This document shows positions 1-10,677 of a stretch of 64,000 nt of DNA, piece after piece. Source of the DNA: Bradyrhizobium aeschynomenes (GTDB lineage Bacteria > Pseudomonadota > Alphaproteobacteria > Rhizobiales > Xanthobacteraceae); the NCBI RefSeq assembly GCF_013178945.1, contig NZ_JABFDM010000002.1, positions 906,415 through 970,414 on the forward strand. The letters run 5' to 3'. The notes beneath the pieces are model-generated. The model saw nothing but the letters and a program-made list of their open reading frames with translations. It made no database searches and had not been told where the DNA came from. The position numbers and the translations under genes were made by a program. Each line of letters starts with the position of its first letter. Within the stretch, counting starts at the first letter, position 1.

Positions 1-17
1 TTTTGCATTCGCTGACA

Positions 18-120
18 CACTCCGCGGCGAGTATGAAGGGCAAAAGTCCAATGGCCGGCCTGCCTCAAACCGCTCCCTGGGGGTATGGGTCCCGGCTCAA
101 GGCCGGGATGACAGCAGAGT
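18..120. repeat. dispersed intergenic repeat, copy 1
   Basis: This GC-rich segment contains the inverted pair GTCCCGGCTCAAGGCCGGGA. It recurs as a reverse complement at about 38608-38711 with only scattered mismatches. It lies between the left window edge and the end of pobA. No gene is supported in 1-180. Confidence 0.75.
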
Positions 121-180
121 TTGCTGAGGCGCTGTGCCCTCATCAACGTTCGCCGGCAAGCCACACCGCTCCGAGGTCAC

Positions 181-1401
<1,221 letters not shown>

Positions 1402-1515
1402 TCAGTTGCGGATTCTACCAAGGAATGCGCGGCGTCACTTGGATGGACGCTGCATTCTCTTGCACTTTTCCGACATCACGGCGGAACAGTTCGGCGGTAC
1501 CCCAATCCCGTCGGA

Positions 1516-2436
1516 TCAGCCGCGGCCACCGGCGACCTCGTCGCCAACGCCCATCGCGCGGCGATAGTCGCGCGGGCTGGCACCGGTGTGACGCTTGAAG
1601 AAGCGGCAGAAATAGGCCGGGTCCCTGAAGCCGAGCTCGAATGCCAGCTTCGACACCGGCGCTGCAATATAGGTGAGCCGGCGGCAGGCCTCGCGGGCGA
1701 GCCGCGCATGCACGATGTCGAGCGCAGACTGTCCGGTCTCCGCCCGCGTCAGCCGGTTCAGCCGCTCCGGCGTCATGCCGAGCTCGTCGGCATAGCGCGC
1801 CACCGACCAGTGATCGCGATGATGCGCCTCGACCAGCACGATGAAGCGCGTGAACAGCGCGGCGTGCCCGCTGCCGCGTCGCGCGCCCTGCGATTGCCGC
1901 GCGCTCTGTTGCGCCAGCCGCCACACGATCGAGCGCCCGAGCCAATGCGGCACCGGCGATGCTGCGGAATCGGCGGCAGCGAACTCATCGGCAAGATCGA
2001 CGAACAGCGCGGCGATCCGGCCGGTGGCCACCGCCTGCGGCTCGAGATGCAGGATTTGCGGCGTTGCAAACAAATCGCGCAGCGCCTCGCCGGTGGCCGG
2101 CACGTCGCCTTCCACCACCGCGCGCGGATTGAAGGTGAGCACGAAGCCGTCGGTGTCGCGCGAGAAGCGGAAGGCGTGGACCACACCGGGCGGGATGATG
2201 ACGGCGACCGGGCCGGTGCAGCGCTCGCGGCGTTCGTCCAAGGCGATCTCGGCAGGACCGGCGGCGACCCAGAGGATCTGGTGCAGGCCCTGATGCGTGT
2301 GCGCCTCGATCTCCCAGCGATACAGTCTGCTGCGCACCTGGATCGGCTCGATGTGCAGCATGTCCGGCTGCGCGGCGAAGGCTTCGCCGTACAGTGCGAA
2401 GGCGGGAATCGACGGCTTGGTGCGAAAGCGTGGCAT
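1516..2436 (-). CDS. pobR: AraC-family transcriptional regulator, PobR-like activator of pobA
   Basis: 306-residue regulator with an N-terminal cupin-like effector domain (residues about 20-150, with the IPPGVVHAFRF barrel motif) and a C-terminal double helix-turn-helix (about 200-300, including KLAFELGFRDPAYFCRFFKR). This architecture matches the AraC-type 4-hydroxybenzoate activators, as opposed to the IclR-type PobR of Acinetobacter. It lies 162 bp upstream of pobA on the same strand, and the pobA promoter should fall in 1354-1515. A role in sensing 4-hydroxybenzoate is inferred from family and position. Confidence 0.85.
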   Translation of the reverse strand: MPRFRTKPSIPAFALYGEAFAAQPDMLHIEPIQVRSRLYRWEIEAHTHQGLHQILWVAAGPAEIALDERRERCTGPVAVIIPPGVVHAFRFSRDTDGFVLTFNPRAVVEGDVPATGEALRDLFATPQILHLEPQAVATGRIAALFVDLADEFAAADSAASPVPHWLGRSIVWRLAQQSARQSQGARRGSGHAALFTRFIVLVEAHHRDHWSVARYADELGMTPERLNRLTRAETGQSALDIVHARLAREACRRLTYIAAPVSKLAFELGFRDPAYFCRFFKRHTGASPRDYRRAMGVGDEVAGGRG

Positions 2437-2571
2437 GCGCGGCAGCTAAGCCGGAATGTCGGAAAAGTACAAGTCTTGACCGGCGTTCGTGTCTTACGCC
2501 GCGGCCGGAGCGCGATTAGGATCGCGAAAAGAACAACAACGACCACACTCAATGGAGAGGAGGCCCGAAAG

Positions 2572-3735
2572 ATGTTCACGTTCGACCCGTATTCGCCTGC
2601 GGTCGATGCCGACCCGTTCCCGTTCTACAAGACCTTGCGCGACGAGCACCCCTGCTTCTGGAGCCCGCAGGCGCAGGTCTGGATCCTGTCGCGCTATGCG
2701 GATGTCGCGGCGGCCGGCACCAACTGGCAGACCTATTCCTCGGCCAAGGGCAACCTGATGACCGAGCTACCGAACCGCGCCGGGGCGACGCTCGGCACCA
2801 CCGATCCGCCGCGTCACGACCGGCTGCGCGGTCTCGTGCAGCACGCCTTCATGAAGCGCAACCTGGAGAGCCTGTCGGGTCCGATCCGCGACATCGCCCG
2901 CGCCAGCGCCGAGGCGCTGCGCGGCCAGGAGCGCTTCGACTTCATCGAGGCATTCTCCTCGAAGTTCACCGTGCGTGTGCTGTTCGCAGCGCTCGGCCTG
3001 CCGCTCGGCGACGAGCAGACGGTGCGCGACAAGGCCGTGCTGATGGTGCAGAGCGATCCGGTCAGCCGCGCCAAGGGCCCGCAGCACATCGCCGCCTACA
3101 CCTGGATGCAGGACTATGCGGCATCAGTTATCGCCGAGCGCCGCGCGCGGCCGCAGAACGACCTGATCTCGCATTTCAGCATGGCCGAGATCGATGGCGA
3201 CAAGCTCGACGAGCGCGAGGTGCTGCTGACGACGACCACCCTGATCATGGCCGGCATCGAGTCGCTCGGCGGCTTCATGAGCATGCTGGCGTACAACCTC
3301 GCCGACCACACCGACGCGCGCCGCGCCGTCGTGGCCAATCCCGATCTGCTGGCGGACGCGGTGGAAGAGTCGCTCCGCTTCAACACCTCGGCGCAGCGCT
3401 TCCGCCGCTGCCTGCAGAAGGATCTCACCCTGCACGGCCAGACCATGCGCGAAGGCGACTTCGTCTGCCTTGCCTACGGCTCCGCCAACCGCGACGAGCG
3501 GCAGTTTCCCAATCCCGATGTCTACGACATCACGCGGAAACCGCGCGGCCATCTCGGCTTCGGCGGCGGCGTGCATGCGTGCTTGGGTTCGGCCATCGCC
3601 CGCATGGCGATCAAGATCGCATTCGACGAATTCCACAAGGTCGTCCCGGAATATCGCCGCACGCAGGAGCAGTTGCCCTGGATGCCGTCGTCCACGTTCC
3701 GCAGCCCGCTATATCTGGAGCTGACGGTGCATTAG
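2572..3735 (+). CDS. cytochrome P450
   Basis: 387-residue soluble bacterial P450. The haem-binding loop is FGGGVHACLG with the axial cysteine at about residue 337. The ExxR motif is in the K-helix segment EESLRF, and GSANRDERQF is the usual meander-region block. The I-helix motif reads AGIESLGG, so Ser replaces the common oxygen-activating Thr. The start ATG follows GGAGAGGAGG by eight bases. The open frame extends far upstream, but only this start is preceded by a ribosome site and family sequence. It is divergent from the AraC gene and next to pobA, so an aromatic acid (for example O-demethylation to 4-hydroxybenzoate) is a reasonable but unproven substrate class. No ferredoxin or reductase gene is adjacent. 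Confidence 0.93.
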   Translation: MFTFDPYSPAVDADPFPFYKTLRDEHPCFWSPQAQVWILSRYADVAAAGTNWQTYSSAKGNLMTELPNRAGATLGTTDPPRHDRLRGLVQHAFMKRNLESLSGPIRDIARASAEALRGQERFDFIEAFSSKFTVRVLFAALGLPLGDEQTVRDKAVLMVQSDPVSRAKGPQHIAAYTWMQDYAASVIAERRARPQNDLISHFSMAEIDGDKLDEREVLLTTTTLIMAGIESLGGFMSMLAYNLADHTDARRAVVANPDLLADAVEESLRFNTSAQRFRRCLQKDLTLHGQTMREGDFVCLAYGSANRDERQFPNPDVYDITRKPRGHLGFGGGVHACLGSAIARMAIKIAFDEFHKVVPEYRRTQEQLPWMPSSTFRSPLYLELTVH

Positions 3736-3872
3736 TTGCGACAGCGGTCGGAGAAGCCCGACGACCGTTATTTCGTCTCCGCATCTACAAAGTCTCGCCC
3801 ACGACAGAGGACGAGACGCAAGAAATAGAGCACGAGAGAGAGAGAGAAAAAAAGAATTGCGCGGCGAAGACA

Positions 3873-3985
3873 GTGCACCCTCTCCCCTTGTGGGAGAGGG
3901 TGCACCGCATGAGCGCAGCGAATGCGAGCCGGGTGCCTCCGATGCTTCGCATCTCCGGCACCCTCTCCCACAAGGGGAGAGGGTA
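3873..3985. repeat. paired palindromic intergenic repeat (CCCTCTCCC family)
   Basis: There are two hairpins. The first has 14-bp arms, GTGCACCCTCTCCC (3873-3886) against its complement (3892-3905). The second has 10-bp arms (3960-3969 and 3975-3984). The two units are mutually inverted around a central spacer. The element occupies the gene-free stretch 3736-4077 between the convergent P450 and OYE genes, and could act as a bidirectional terminator. Related hairpins occur at 17442, 20651, 20783 and 27043. Nothing else is seen in this gap apart from a purine-rich run near 3830-3855. Confidence 0.8.
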
Positions 3986-4077
3986 CACCGAGTACTTGGC
4001 TATGGACCGACTTAACTAACAGCAATCAGGGTTGTAGGAGACGCCGACAGGCCCGTATGACCGAGCCCATCAGCAGC

Positions 4078-5196
4078 TCACACCAGCGCGCCCAGGTCCG
4101 CGGCATTGAAGCCCTTCAGGCCCGCCTTGTCGCCGGCCTTGATCTTCGCAACCCAGTCGGCATCGCTGATCAGCGCGCGGCCGACGGCGATGAGGTCGAA
4201 CTCGTCCTTGGCCATGCGCTCGAGCAGCGCATCGAGATCAGCTGAGCTCGACGGCTTGCCGGCAAAGGCCGAGAAGAATTCGTCGGACAGGCCCACCGAG
4301 CCGACGCTGATGGACGCCGCCCCCGTGATCTTCTTCGCCCAACCGGCGAAGTTGAGCCCCTTCTCGCCATCGATCTCCGGAAACTCCGGCTCCCAGAAGC
4401 GGCGCTGCGAGCAGTGCAGGATGTCGACGCCGGCATCGACCAGCGGCTGCAGCCAGTCGCCCATCAGCGCCGGCGTCTCGGCGAGGCGCGTCGCGTAGTC
4501 CTGCTGCTTCCACTGGCTGACGCGCAGGATGATGGGGAAGTCCGGACCGACCGCCTTGCGGATCGCCGCAACGATCTCGCCGGCGAAGCGCGAACGCTCC
4601 TTGATGGTCGGACCGCCATAGCGATCGTCGCGCATGTTGGTGCCGGACCAGAAGAACTCATCCACCAGATAGCCGTGCGCGCCATGGATCTCGACGGTGT
4701 CGAAGCCCGTGCGCTTGGCATCGGCGGCGGCCTGCGCGAATGCCGCGACGGTGTCGGCGATGTCGGTCTCGGTCATCGTGTTGCCGCGCGGCTTCCCCGG
4801 CGCGACCAGGCCCGACGGGCTCTCGACCGGCGCATCGGGCTCCCAGCGGCTCATGCCCTTGGTCGAGCCGGTGTGCCAGATCTGCGGTGCGATGCGGCCG
4901 CCGGCGGCGTGCACGGCGCTCGCCACGCTCTGCCAGCCCGCCAGCGCGGCCTCGCCGTGGAAGAAAGGAATCTGAGGCTCGTTGCGCGAGGCCGGACGGT
5001 TGATCACCGTGCCCTCGGTCAGGATCAGCCCCACGCCGCCTTCGGCGCGGCGGCGGTAATAAGCAGCGTTGGCCTCGCCGGGAATGCCGTTCGGCGCGGC
5101 GTTTCGCGTCATCGGCGCCATGACGATGCGGTTCTTCAGCTCCAGCGACTTCAGGCGAAATGGACGAAACAGCACGCTGGTATCGAGATCGGACAT
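4078..5196 (-). CDS. old-yellow-enzyme family NADH:flavin oxidoreductase (NemA/OYE-like)
   Basis: 372-residue FMN-binding TIM barrel. The N terminus LFRPFRLKSLELKNRIVMAP and the APMTRN turn bind flavin. The pair of substrate-binding histidines is in IHGAHGYLVDEFF, followed by GTNMRDDRYGG. The C-terminal phosphate-binding part includes FDLIAVGRALI. Family members reduce activated alkenes, quinones or nitro-compounds with NAD(P)H. It is divergent from an HxlR regulator, a common pairing for electrophile-induced OYEs, and a putative operator lies between them. The physiological substrate cannot be told from sequence. Confidence 0.92.
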   Translation of the reverse strand: MSDLDTSVLFRPFRLKSLELKNRIVMAPMTRNAAPNGIPGEANAAYYRRRAEGGVGLILTEGTVINRPASRNEPQIPFFHGEAALAGWQSVASAVHAAGGRIAPQIWHTGSTKGMSRWEPDAPVESPSGLVAPGKPRGNTMTETDIADTVAAFAQAAADAKRTGFDTVEIHGAHGYLVDEFFWSGTNMRDDRYGGPTIKERSRFAGEIVAAIRKAVGPDFPIILRVSQWKQQDYATRLAETPALMGDWLQPLVDAGVDILHCSQRRFWEPEFPEIDGEKGLNFAGWAKKITGAASISVGSVGLSDEFFSAFAGKPSSSADLDALLERMAKDEFDLIAVGRALISDADWVAKIKAGDKAGLKGFNAADLGALV

Positions 5197-5271
5197 TCAG
5201 AAGGCTCCATTGCGTTCGGAACCGCTCCAGTATACTTCGTAAACCTGGAGTCAATCAGGCACCCGAAGTCG

Positions 5272-5287
5272 CTCAGGTATACCCGAG
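5272..5287. promoter_or_regulatory. putative HxlR operator
   Basis: Near-perfect palindrome CTCAGGTATACCCGAG in the 103-bp divergent gap, 12 bp before the hxlR start. A second half-length palindrome, AGTATACT, lies at 5229-5236, about 33 bp before the OYE start. The GTATAC core is shared by both, as expected for one regulator controlling both promoters. Not experimentally supported. Confidence 0.45.
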
Positions 5288-5299
5288 GAAACCGCCATC

Positions 5300-5701
5300 G
5301 TGACCGTTGCGTCGACGTCCGAGACCGCCCCGCTCCGCTGCAAGCCGCAGCACTTCTCGTCGGAATGCCCGAGCCGGGTTCTGATCGACCAGATCGCCGA
5401 CAAATGGTCGATGATGGTGCTGGCGGTGCTCGACGGCGGCCCGCTACGTTTCAACGCGATCAAGAAGCAGCTCGAGGGCGTGACCCAGAAGGCGCTGACG
5501 CAATGCCTGCGCCGGCTCGAGCGCAATGGCCTGGTCGCGCGCGAGGTGATCGCGGGGTCACCGATCGCCGTCCAATACGAGATCACGCCGCTCGGCCGCA
5601 CACTCCAGCCACCATTCCGCGCGCTCTATGCCTGGACCATTGCCAAGATGCCCGAGGTCGAGCAGGCGCGTCAGGCGTTCGATCAGCGCTGGGCGCGCTG
5701 A
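5300..5701 (+). CDS. HxlR-family winged-helix transcriptional regulator
   Basis: 133-residue regulator with the HxlR core (residues about 22-110): the helix DKWSMMVLAVLDGGPLRF, the recognition region GVTQKALTQCLRRLERNGLV and a beta-wing ending in YEITPLGR. It starts with GTG. Cys14 and Cys23 sit just before the winged helix. In YodB/HypR-type HxlR proteins an N-terminal cysteine senses quinones, diamide or similar electrophiles, so redox sensing is possible by analogy. Divergent orientation to the OYE gene suggests that gene is its target. Confidence 0.9.
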   Translation: MTVASTSETAPLRCKPQHFSSECPSRVLIDQIADKWSMMVLAVLDGGPLRFNAIKKQLEGVTQKALTQCLRRLERNGLVAREVIAGSPIAVQYEITPLGRTLQPPFRALYAWTIAKMPEVEQARQAFDQRWAR

Positions 5702-5790
5702 TCTCGGACGGCGGTGCCTGCCGGGCGCCCTGGCGGCTATTGAGGAACCAGCGGCACCGGAGCCGACCTCAGCGTGTTGACGCCAGCAGC

Positions 5791-6768
5791 CTACGGGTCG
5801 GAACGCAGCGGCTGGATCGGCTGATTCTTGGCATCCGCTCCCTGCACATCGTCTCCGATCGTAAACGAATCGAGGTCGTGACCGACCACGAACGGGCCGC
5901 GATACGTCGTTTTCGTACGCGCGATCAGCATGTCCTCGGGAACGTCCTGCACGGGCTTCAACGTCGCGAAGACAATGTGCGAGTAGACGGCAAGCTTCGG
6001 GCCGGCGATCGAGAAGATCTTGCCCGCCTCCTCGGGCGAGGAGTGGTGCGCTTCAATTTCGCGATAGGACGGATAGCTCTTCGACAGCTCCGGCTCGATC
6101 ACGGCAACCTCGTGAATGAGGAGATCGGCGCCTTTGGCCGCATTGGCGATCCGCTCGTCGTATTTGGTATCGCCGGAGAGCACCACCTTCTTGCCGTCAT
6201 ACTCGATCACGTAGCCGAAGGATGGCTTGATCTTCTCGCCGTGATTGACCTCGATCGCCGTCACCTTGACGCCGTTCTTGTCGTAGACCGGTCCCGGCTC
6301 GATATCCTTGGCTGCGAAAGCGACGCCCTCCGGAGGGAGATGTTCGTCATCCTCGCGAATCCGAATGTCCTCGGCAAACGCCTTGGTCAGATTCTCGGTC
6401 ATCGCCACCGTCCCCTTGGGACCGAAGACGATCATGGGAGCCTTGCGCGATGCCCAGGGCGTTCCGATCCATCCGCTCAGCCACATGTCAGGCAGCCCGA
6501 CGAGATGATCGGAGTGCAGATGGGTGATGAAGTGCGCGGTGATGGCGCCGAGAGCGACGCGCTTCTGAAACAGCCGGATCGTCGAGCCGCGGCCAAAGTC
6601 GAACAGCAGCTTTTCAGGACCGGCCTCGATCAGTGTCGACGCGCTGAAGCTGCTCACGCGCGGCGTCGGCGTTCCCGTTCCGAGCAATGTGACCTTCATC
6701 GTGTCGGCACTCGCAGCCTGTCCGGACACGAGCATGGCGACCGTCAAGAGTGTCGGCCCGATCCGCAT
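5791..6768 (-). CDS. secreted MBL-fold metallohydrolase (RNase Z/arylsulfatase-like)
   Basis: 325-residue protein with a cleavable-looking signal peptide (MRIGPTLLTVAMLVSGQAAS, then ADT). It has a metallo-beta-lactamase domain with the zinc motif THLHSDH (His83, His85, Asp87, His88) and later ligands in LSGDTKYD and AHHSSPEEAG. It resembles periplasmic members of the RNase Z/AtsA branch rather than true tRNA-processing RNase Z, which is not exported. The start is the ATG preceded by GGGAGAGA; an upstream in-frame extension overlaps the AMP nucleosidase gene and is rejected. It lies 56 bp downstream of that gene and may be cotranscribed. Substrate unknown. Confidence 0.88.
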   Translation of the reverse strand: MRIGPTLLTVAMLVSGQAASADTMKVTLLGTGTPTPRVSSFSASTLIEAGPEKLLFDFGRGSTIRLFQKRVALGAITAHFITHLHSDHLVGLPDMWLSGWIGTPWASRKAPMIVFGPKGTVAMTENLTKAFAEDIRIREDDEHLPPEGVAFAAKDIEPGPVYDKNGVKVTAIEVNHGEKIKPSFGYVIEYDGKKVVLSGDTKYDERIANAAKGADLLIHEVAVIEPELSKSYPSYREIEAHHSSPEEAGKIFSIAGPKLAVYSHIVFATLKPVQDVPEDMLIARTKTTYRGPFVVGHDLDSFTIGDDVQGADAKNQPIQPLRSDP

Positions 6769-6824
6769 TGTCTCTCTCCCTTTTCTTGTTGGTCTTGTTG
6801 TTCGTTGTCTTGGCCAAGTCCAAG

Positions 6825-8321
6825 CTACTGAAACGCGACCTCGGCGAAGCTGCGCAGCTTGCGCGAATGCAGCCGCTCGGATTCCTGGTGCTTCAACAGC
6901 TCCAGCGCCTTGAGGCCGATCTGGAGATGCTGGCCGACGCGCTGGCGGTAGAAGTCGCTGGCCATGCCGGCGAGCTTGATCTCGCCATGCAGCGGCTTGT
7001 CGGAGACGCAGAGCAAGGTGCCGTAGGGCACCCGGAAGCGATAGCCGTTGGCGGCGATCGCGGCCGATTCCATGTCGAGCGCAACCGCGCGCGATTGCGA
7101 CAGGCGCCGGATCACCGCGGGGCCGGATATCTCCCAATTGCGGTTGTCGACGCTGGCCACCGTTCCGGTGCGCATGACCCGCTTCAGCTCGAAGCCGGAA
7201 TAGCCGGTGACGGCTTCAACGGCTTCTTCGAGAGCGACCTGCACCTCGGCCAGCGCAGGGATCGGCACCCACGGCGGCAGTTCCTGGTCGAGCACATGAT
7301 CCTCGCGGACATAGCCATGCGCAAGCACATAGTCGCCGAGCCGCTGGGTGTTGCGCAGGCCCGCGCAGTGCCCCACCATCAGCCAGGCATGCGGACGGAG
7401 CACCGCGATGTGGTCGGTGACGTTCCGCGCATTCGACGGGCCGGTGCCGATGTTGATCAGGGTGATGCCCTGGTGCCCAGGCTCGACCAGATGCAGCGCC
7501 GGCATCTGCGGCGTGCGCGCCGGCGCCGCGCCGGTGGTGCCGCCGCCAAGTCGGGCATTGCGCGTGATGACGTTGCCCGGCTCGACAAAAGCTTCAGCGT
7601 CGCCCAGCCCGGCCGCCAGCTGCTGACGGCCCCAATCCGCGAATGCGTCGACATAGAACTGGTAGTTCGTGAAGATCACGAAGTTCTGGAAGTGATCGGG
7701 GTCGGTCCCCGTATAGTGATAGAGTCGGCGCAGCGAGTAGTCGACGCGCGCCGCGCGAAACAGCGATAGCGGCTCCGGCATGCCGGGCTTCAGCTCGAGC
7801 GTGCCGTCGGCGATGGCGTCGTCCATGGTCGCGAGATCAGGGGCATCGAATACGTCGCGCAGCGAGCGCGTCACCAGCGGGCTTTCGTGATGCGGAAGCG
7901 CCGTCTCGATGTTGATGTCGCGCCGGTACGCGAAATGCACCGGGATCGGCTCGGCGGACTCGCCGATCTCGACCGGCACGCCGTGGTTCTCGATCAGCAG
8001 GCGGATCTGCTCGGTCAGATACGAGCGGAACAAGTCCGGCCGCGTGACGCTGGTCTCGTGCACGCCGGGCCCCGCGACGAAGCCATAGGCGAGACGCGAG
8101 TCGAGCCGCGCGTGACTTGCGGTGGTCAGCCGCACGAAGGGATAGGTGGCGCGGATCCGCGTCGCCGGCACGACGCCGTTGGCATAGGCCTCGAAATGGC
8201 CGCGCAGGAAAGCGGTATTGCGCTCGTAGATCTCCTCGAGCCGGGCCACCGCGGCCGCTGCGTCTTTGAAGCTTTCGGTCGGGAATGGTTGCGGCGATTG
8301 AACGGTCAAAGGCGGCCTCAT
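6825..8321 (-). CDS. amn: AMP nucleosidase
   Basis: 498-residue cytoplasmic enzyme that hydrolyses AMP to adenine and ribose 5-phosphate. The length and the two-part organisation match Amn. An N-terminal regulatory domain (about 1-170, with YPFVRL and HFAYRRDINIE) precedes a nucleoside-phosphorylase-fold catalytic domain containing LINIGTGPSNARN, WLMVGHCAGLR and VALDMESAAIAANGYRFRVP, where Glu contacts the ribose. It is a housekeeping gene placed between the lig operon and the MBL hydrolase. The 130-bp gap upstream of it has no recognisable feature. Confidence 0.95.
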   Translation of the reverse strand: MRPPLTVQSPQPFPTESFKDAAAAVARLEEIYERNTAFLRGHFEAYANGVVPATRIRATYPFVRLTTASHARLDSRLAYGFVAGPGVHETSVTRPDLFRSYLTEQIRLLIENHGVPVEIGESAEPIPVHFAYRRDINIETALPHHESPLVTRSLRDVFDAPDLATMDDAIADGTLELKPGMPEPLSLFRAARVDYSLRRLYHYTGTDPDHFQNFVIFTNYQFYVDAFADWGRQQLAAGLGDAEAFVEPGNVITRNARLGGGTTGAAPARTPQMPALHLVEPGHQGITLINIGTGPSNARNVTDHIAVLRPHAWLMVGHCAGLRNTQRLGDYVLAHGYVREDHVLDQELPPWVPIPALAEVQVALEEAVEAVTGYSGFELKRVMRTGTVASVDNRNWEISGPAVIRRLSQSRAVALDMESAAIAANGYRFRVPYGTLLCVSDKPLHGEIKLAGMASDFYRQRVGQHLQIGLKALELLKHQESERLHSRKLRSFAEVAFQ

Positions 8322-8450
8322 CTTTCGGAAGCCGATGGTAAGCGAAGCTGCCGTTCCCGCGCAACGCCTGCCGGCGCATTGTCCAGCCGCCGCCGGAGGT
8401 CCCCTCCCCGCGCCGATGCGCGCAAGGAGGGAATTGCCTCAGCCCTTCAC

Positions 8451-9410
8451 TCAGCCCTTGGCGAGCTGCTCGTCGAGGTCGTGCAGCACCTGGTAGCAGG
8501 GCAGCACCTGAGCGACGGACGCATTCGGCTCGCGGCCCTCGCGGATCGCGGCGAAGAACTCGCGGTCCTGCAGCTCGATTCCGTTCATGGAGACATCGAC
8601 CTTGGAGACGTCGATCTTCTCTTCCTTGCCGTTCACCAGATCGTCGTAGCGGGCGATATAAGTGCCGGTGTCGCCGATGTAGCGGAAGAAGGTGCCGAGC
8701 GGGCCGTCATTGTTGAACGACAGCGACAAGGTGCAGATCGCGCCATTGGCGGCCTTGAGCTGGATCGACATGTCCATGGCGATGCCGAGATTCGGATGGA
8801 TCGGTCCCTGGATCGCATTGGCCTTCACGATCGGCGAGCCGGCCTGATAGGCGAACAGGTCGACGGTGTGGGCGGCATGGTGCCACAAGAGATGATCCGT
8901 CCAGCTGCGCGGCTGACCCAGCGCATTCATGTTGGTGCGGCGGAAGAAGTAGGTCTGCACATCCATCTGCTGGATGTGGAACTCGCCGGCCTTGATCTTC
9001 TTGTGCACGAACTGGTGGCTGGGGTTGAAGCGGCGCGTGTGGCCGCACATCGCGACCAGCTTGGTCTCCTTCTGCAGCTCGACCACCTGCTGCGCGTCCT
9101 TCAGCGAGTCCGCCAGCGGAATCTCGACCTGGACGTGCTTGCCGGCCTTGAGGCAGTCGATCGCCTGCGCCGCATGCATCTGCGTAGGGGTGCAGAGGAT
9201 GACCGCGTCGACCTCCGGCAGCTTCAGGCTGTCGGAAAGCTCGGTCGAGACGTGCTTGATGCCGTATTTGTCGGCGACTTCCTTGGTCTGGTCGAAGCGG
9301 CGGCCGACCAGCGACACCACCTCGACATCGGCGATGTTCTTGATGCCGTCGAGGTGCTTGATGCCGAAGGCGCCGGCGCCGGCGAGCGCGACCTTGATCG
9401 TCTTGGCCAT
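8451..9410 (-). CDS. ligC: 4-carboxy-2-hydroxymuconate-6-semialdehyde dehydrogenase (LigC)
   Basis: 319-residue Gfo/Idh/MocA-family oxidoreductase. The Rossmann motif GAGAFGIKH is at residues about 11-19, the EIPLADS segment follows the nucleotide domain, and HLLWHHAAHTVDLFAYQ carries the catalytic histidine region. LigC oxidises the hemiacetal form of the ring-cleavage product to 2-pyrone-4,6-dicarboxylate with NADP+. It is the last gene of the lig operon: its ATG directly follows the ligB stop, with a GGAGAA ribosome site inside ligB. Confidence 0.95.
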   Translation of the reverse strand: MAKTIKVALAGAGAFGIKHLDGIKNIADVEVVSLVGRRFDQTKEVADKYGIKHVSTELSDSLKLPEVDAVILCTPTQMHAAQAIDCLKAGKHVQVEIPLADSLKDAQQVVELQKETKLVAMCGHTRRFNPSHQFVHKKIKAGEFHIQQMDVQTYFFRRTNMNALGQPRSWTDHLLWHHAAHTVDLFAYQAGSPIVKANAIQGPIHPNLGIAMDMSIQLKAANGAICTLSLSFNNDGPLGTFFRYIGDTGTYIARYDDLVNGKEEKIDVSKVDVSMNGIELQDREFFAAIREGREPNASVAQVLPCYQVLHDLDEQLAKG

Positions 9411-10274
<864 letters not shown>

Positions 10275-10664
10275 TTACTTCTTCTCCCCGGTGTAGCGGT
10301 TGCCCTCGACCGAGCGGCCACCCTTGATCATCATCTCTCGGTATTGGTCTTCGGTCATGCCGGTCATGCTGCCGGCCATCTGCTGAAAGCTCTTGCCGTC
10401 GGTCGCGCCGATCTTGGCAAGAAAGTAGATGTTGCCGCCGAGCGAGATGCAGCGGTTGAGGTCGCGGTCGAGCACGGCCTGCTTCTGCTCCTCGGTCATC
10501 GGCCATTCATCGAGATAAGCGCGCTCATTGGCCTTGAAGCGGGCGCGGTTCTCCGCCTTCATCAGCGACATGCAGAACTGGTTGAGGTGATAGCCCATCC
10601 GCGACATGTCCGCGTCGAAGATGGTCGTGCCGGGAACGTCGGTATAGGGTTTGTCGAGCGACAT
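10275..10664 (-). CDS. ligA: protocatechuate 4,5-dioxygenase alpha subunit
   Basis: 129-residue all-helical LigA-type subunit (IFDADMSRMGYHLNQFCMSL, then the GGNIYFLAKIGATDGKSFQQ block). It caps the LigB active site and completes the substrate pocket. A strong AGAGGAGG site precedes the ATG. The order ligI-ligA-ligB-ligC is uninterrupted, with gaps of 13, 0 and 0 bp. Confidence 0.96.
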   Translation of the reverse strand: MSLDKPYTDVPGTTIFDADMSRMGYHLNQFCMSLMKAENRARFKANERAYLDEWPMTEEQKQAVLDRDLNRCISLGGNIYFLAKIGATDGKSFQQMAGSMTGMTEDQYREMMIKGGRSVEGNRYTGEKK

Positions 10665-10677
10665 CGCTTGCCTCCTC

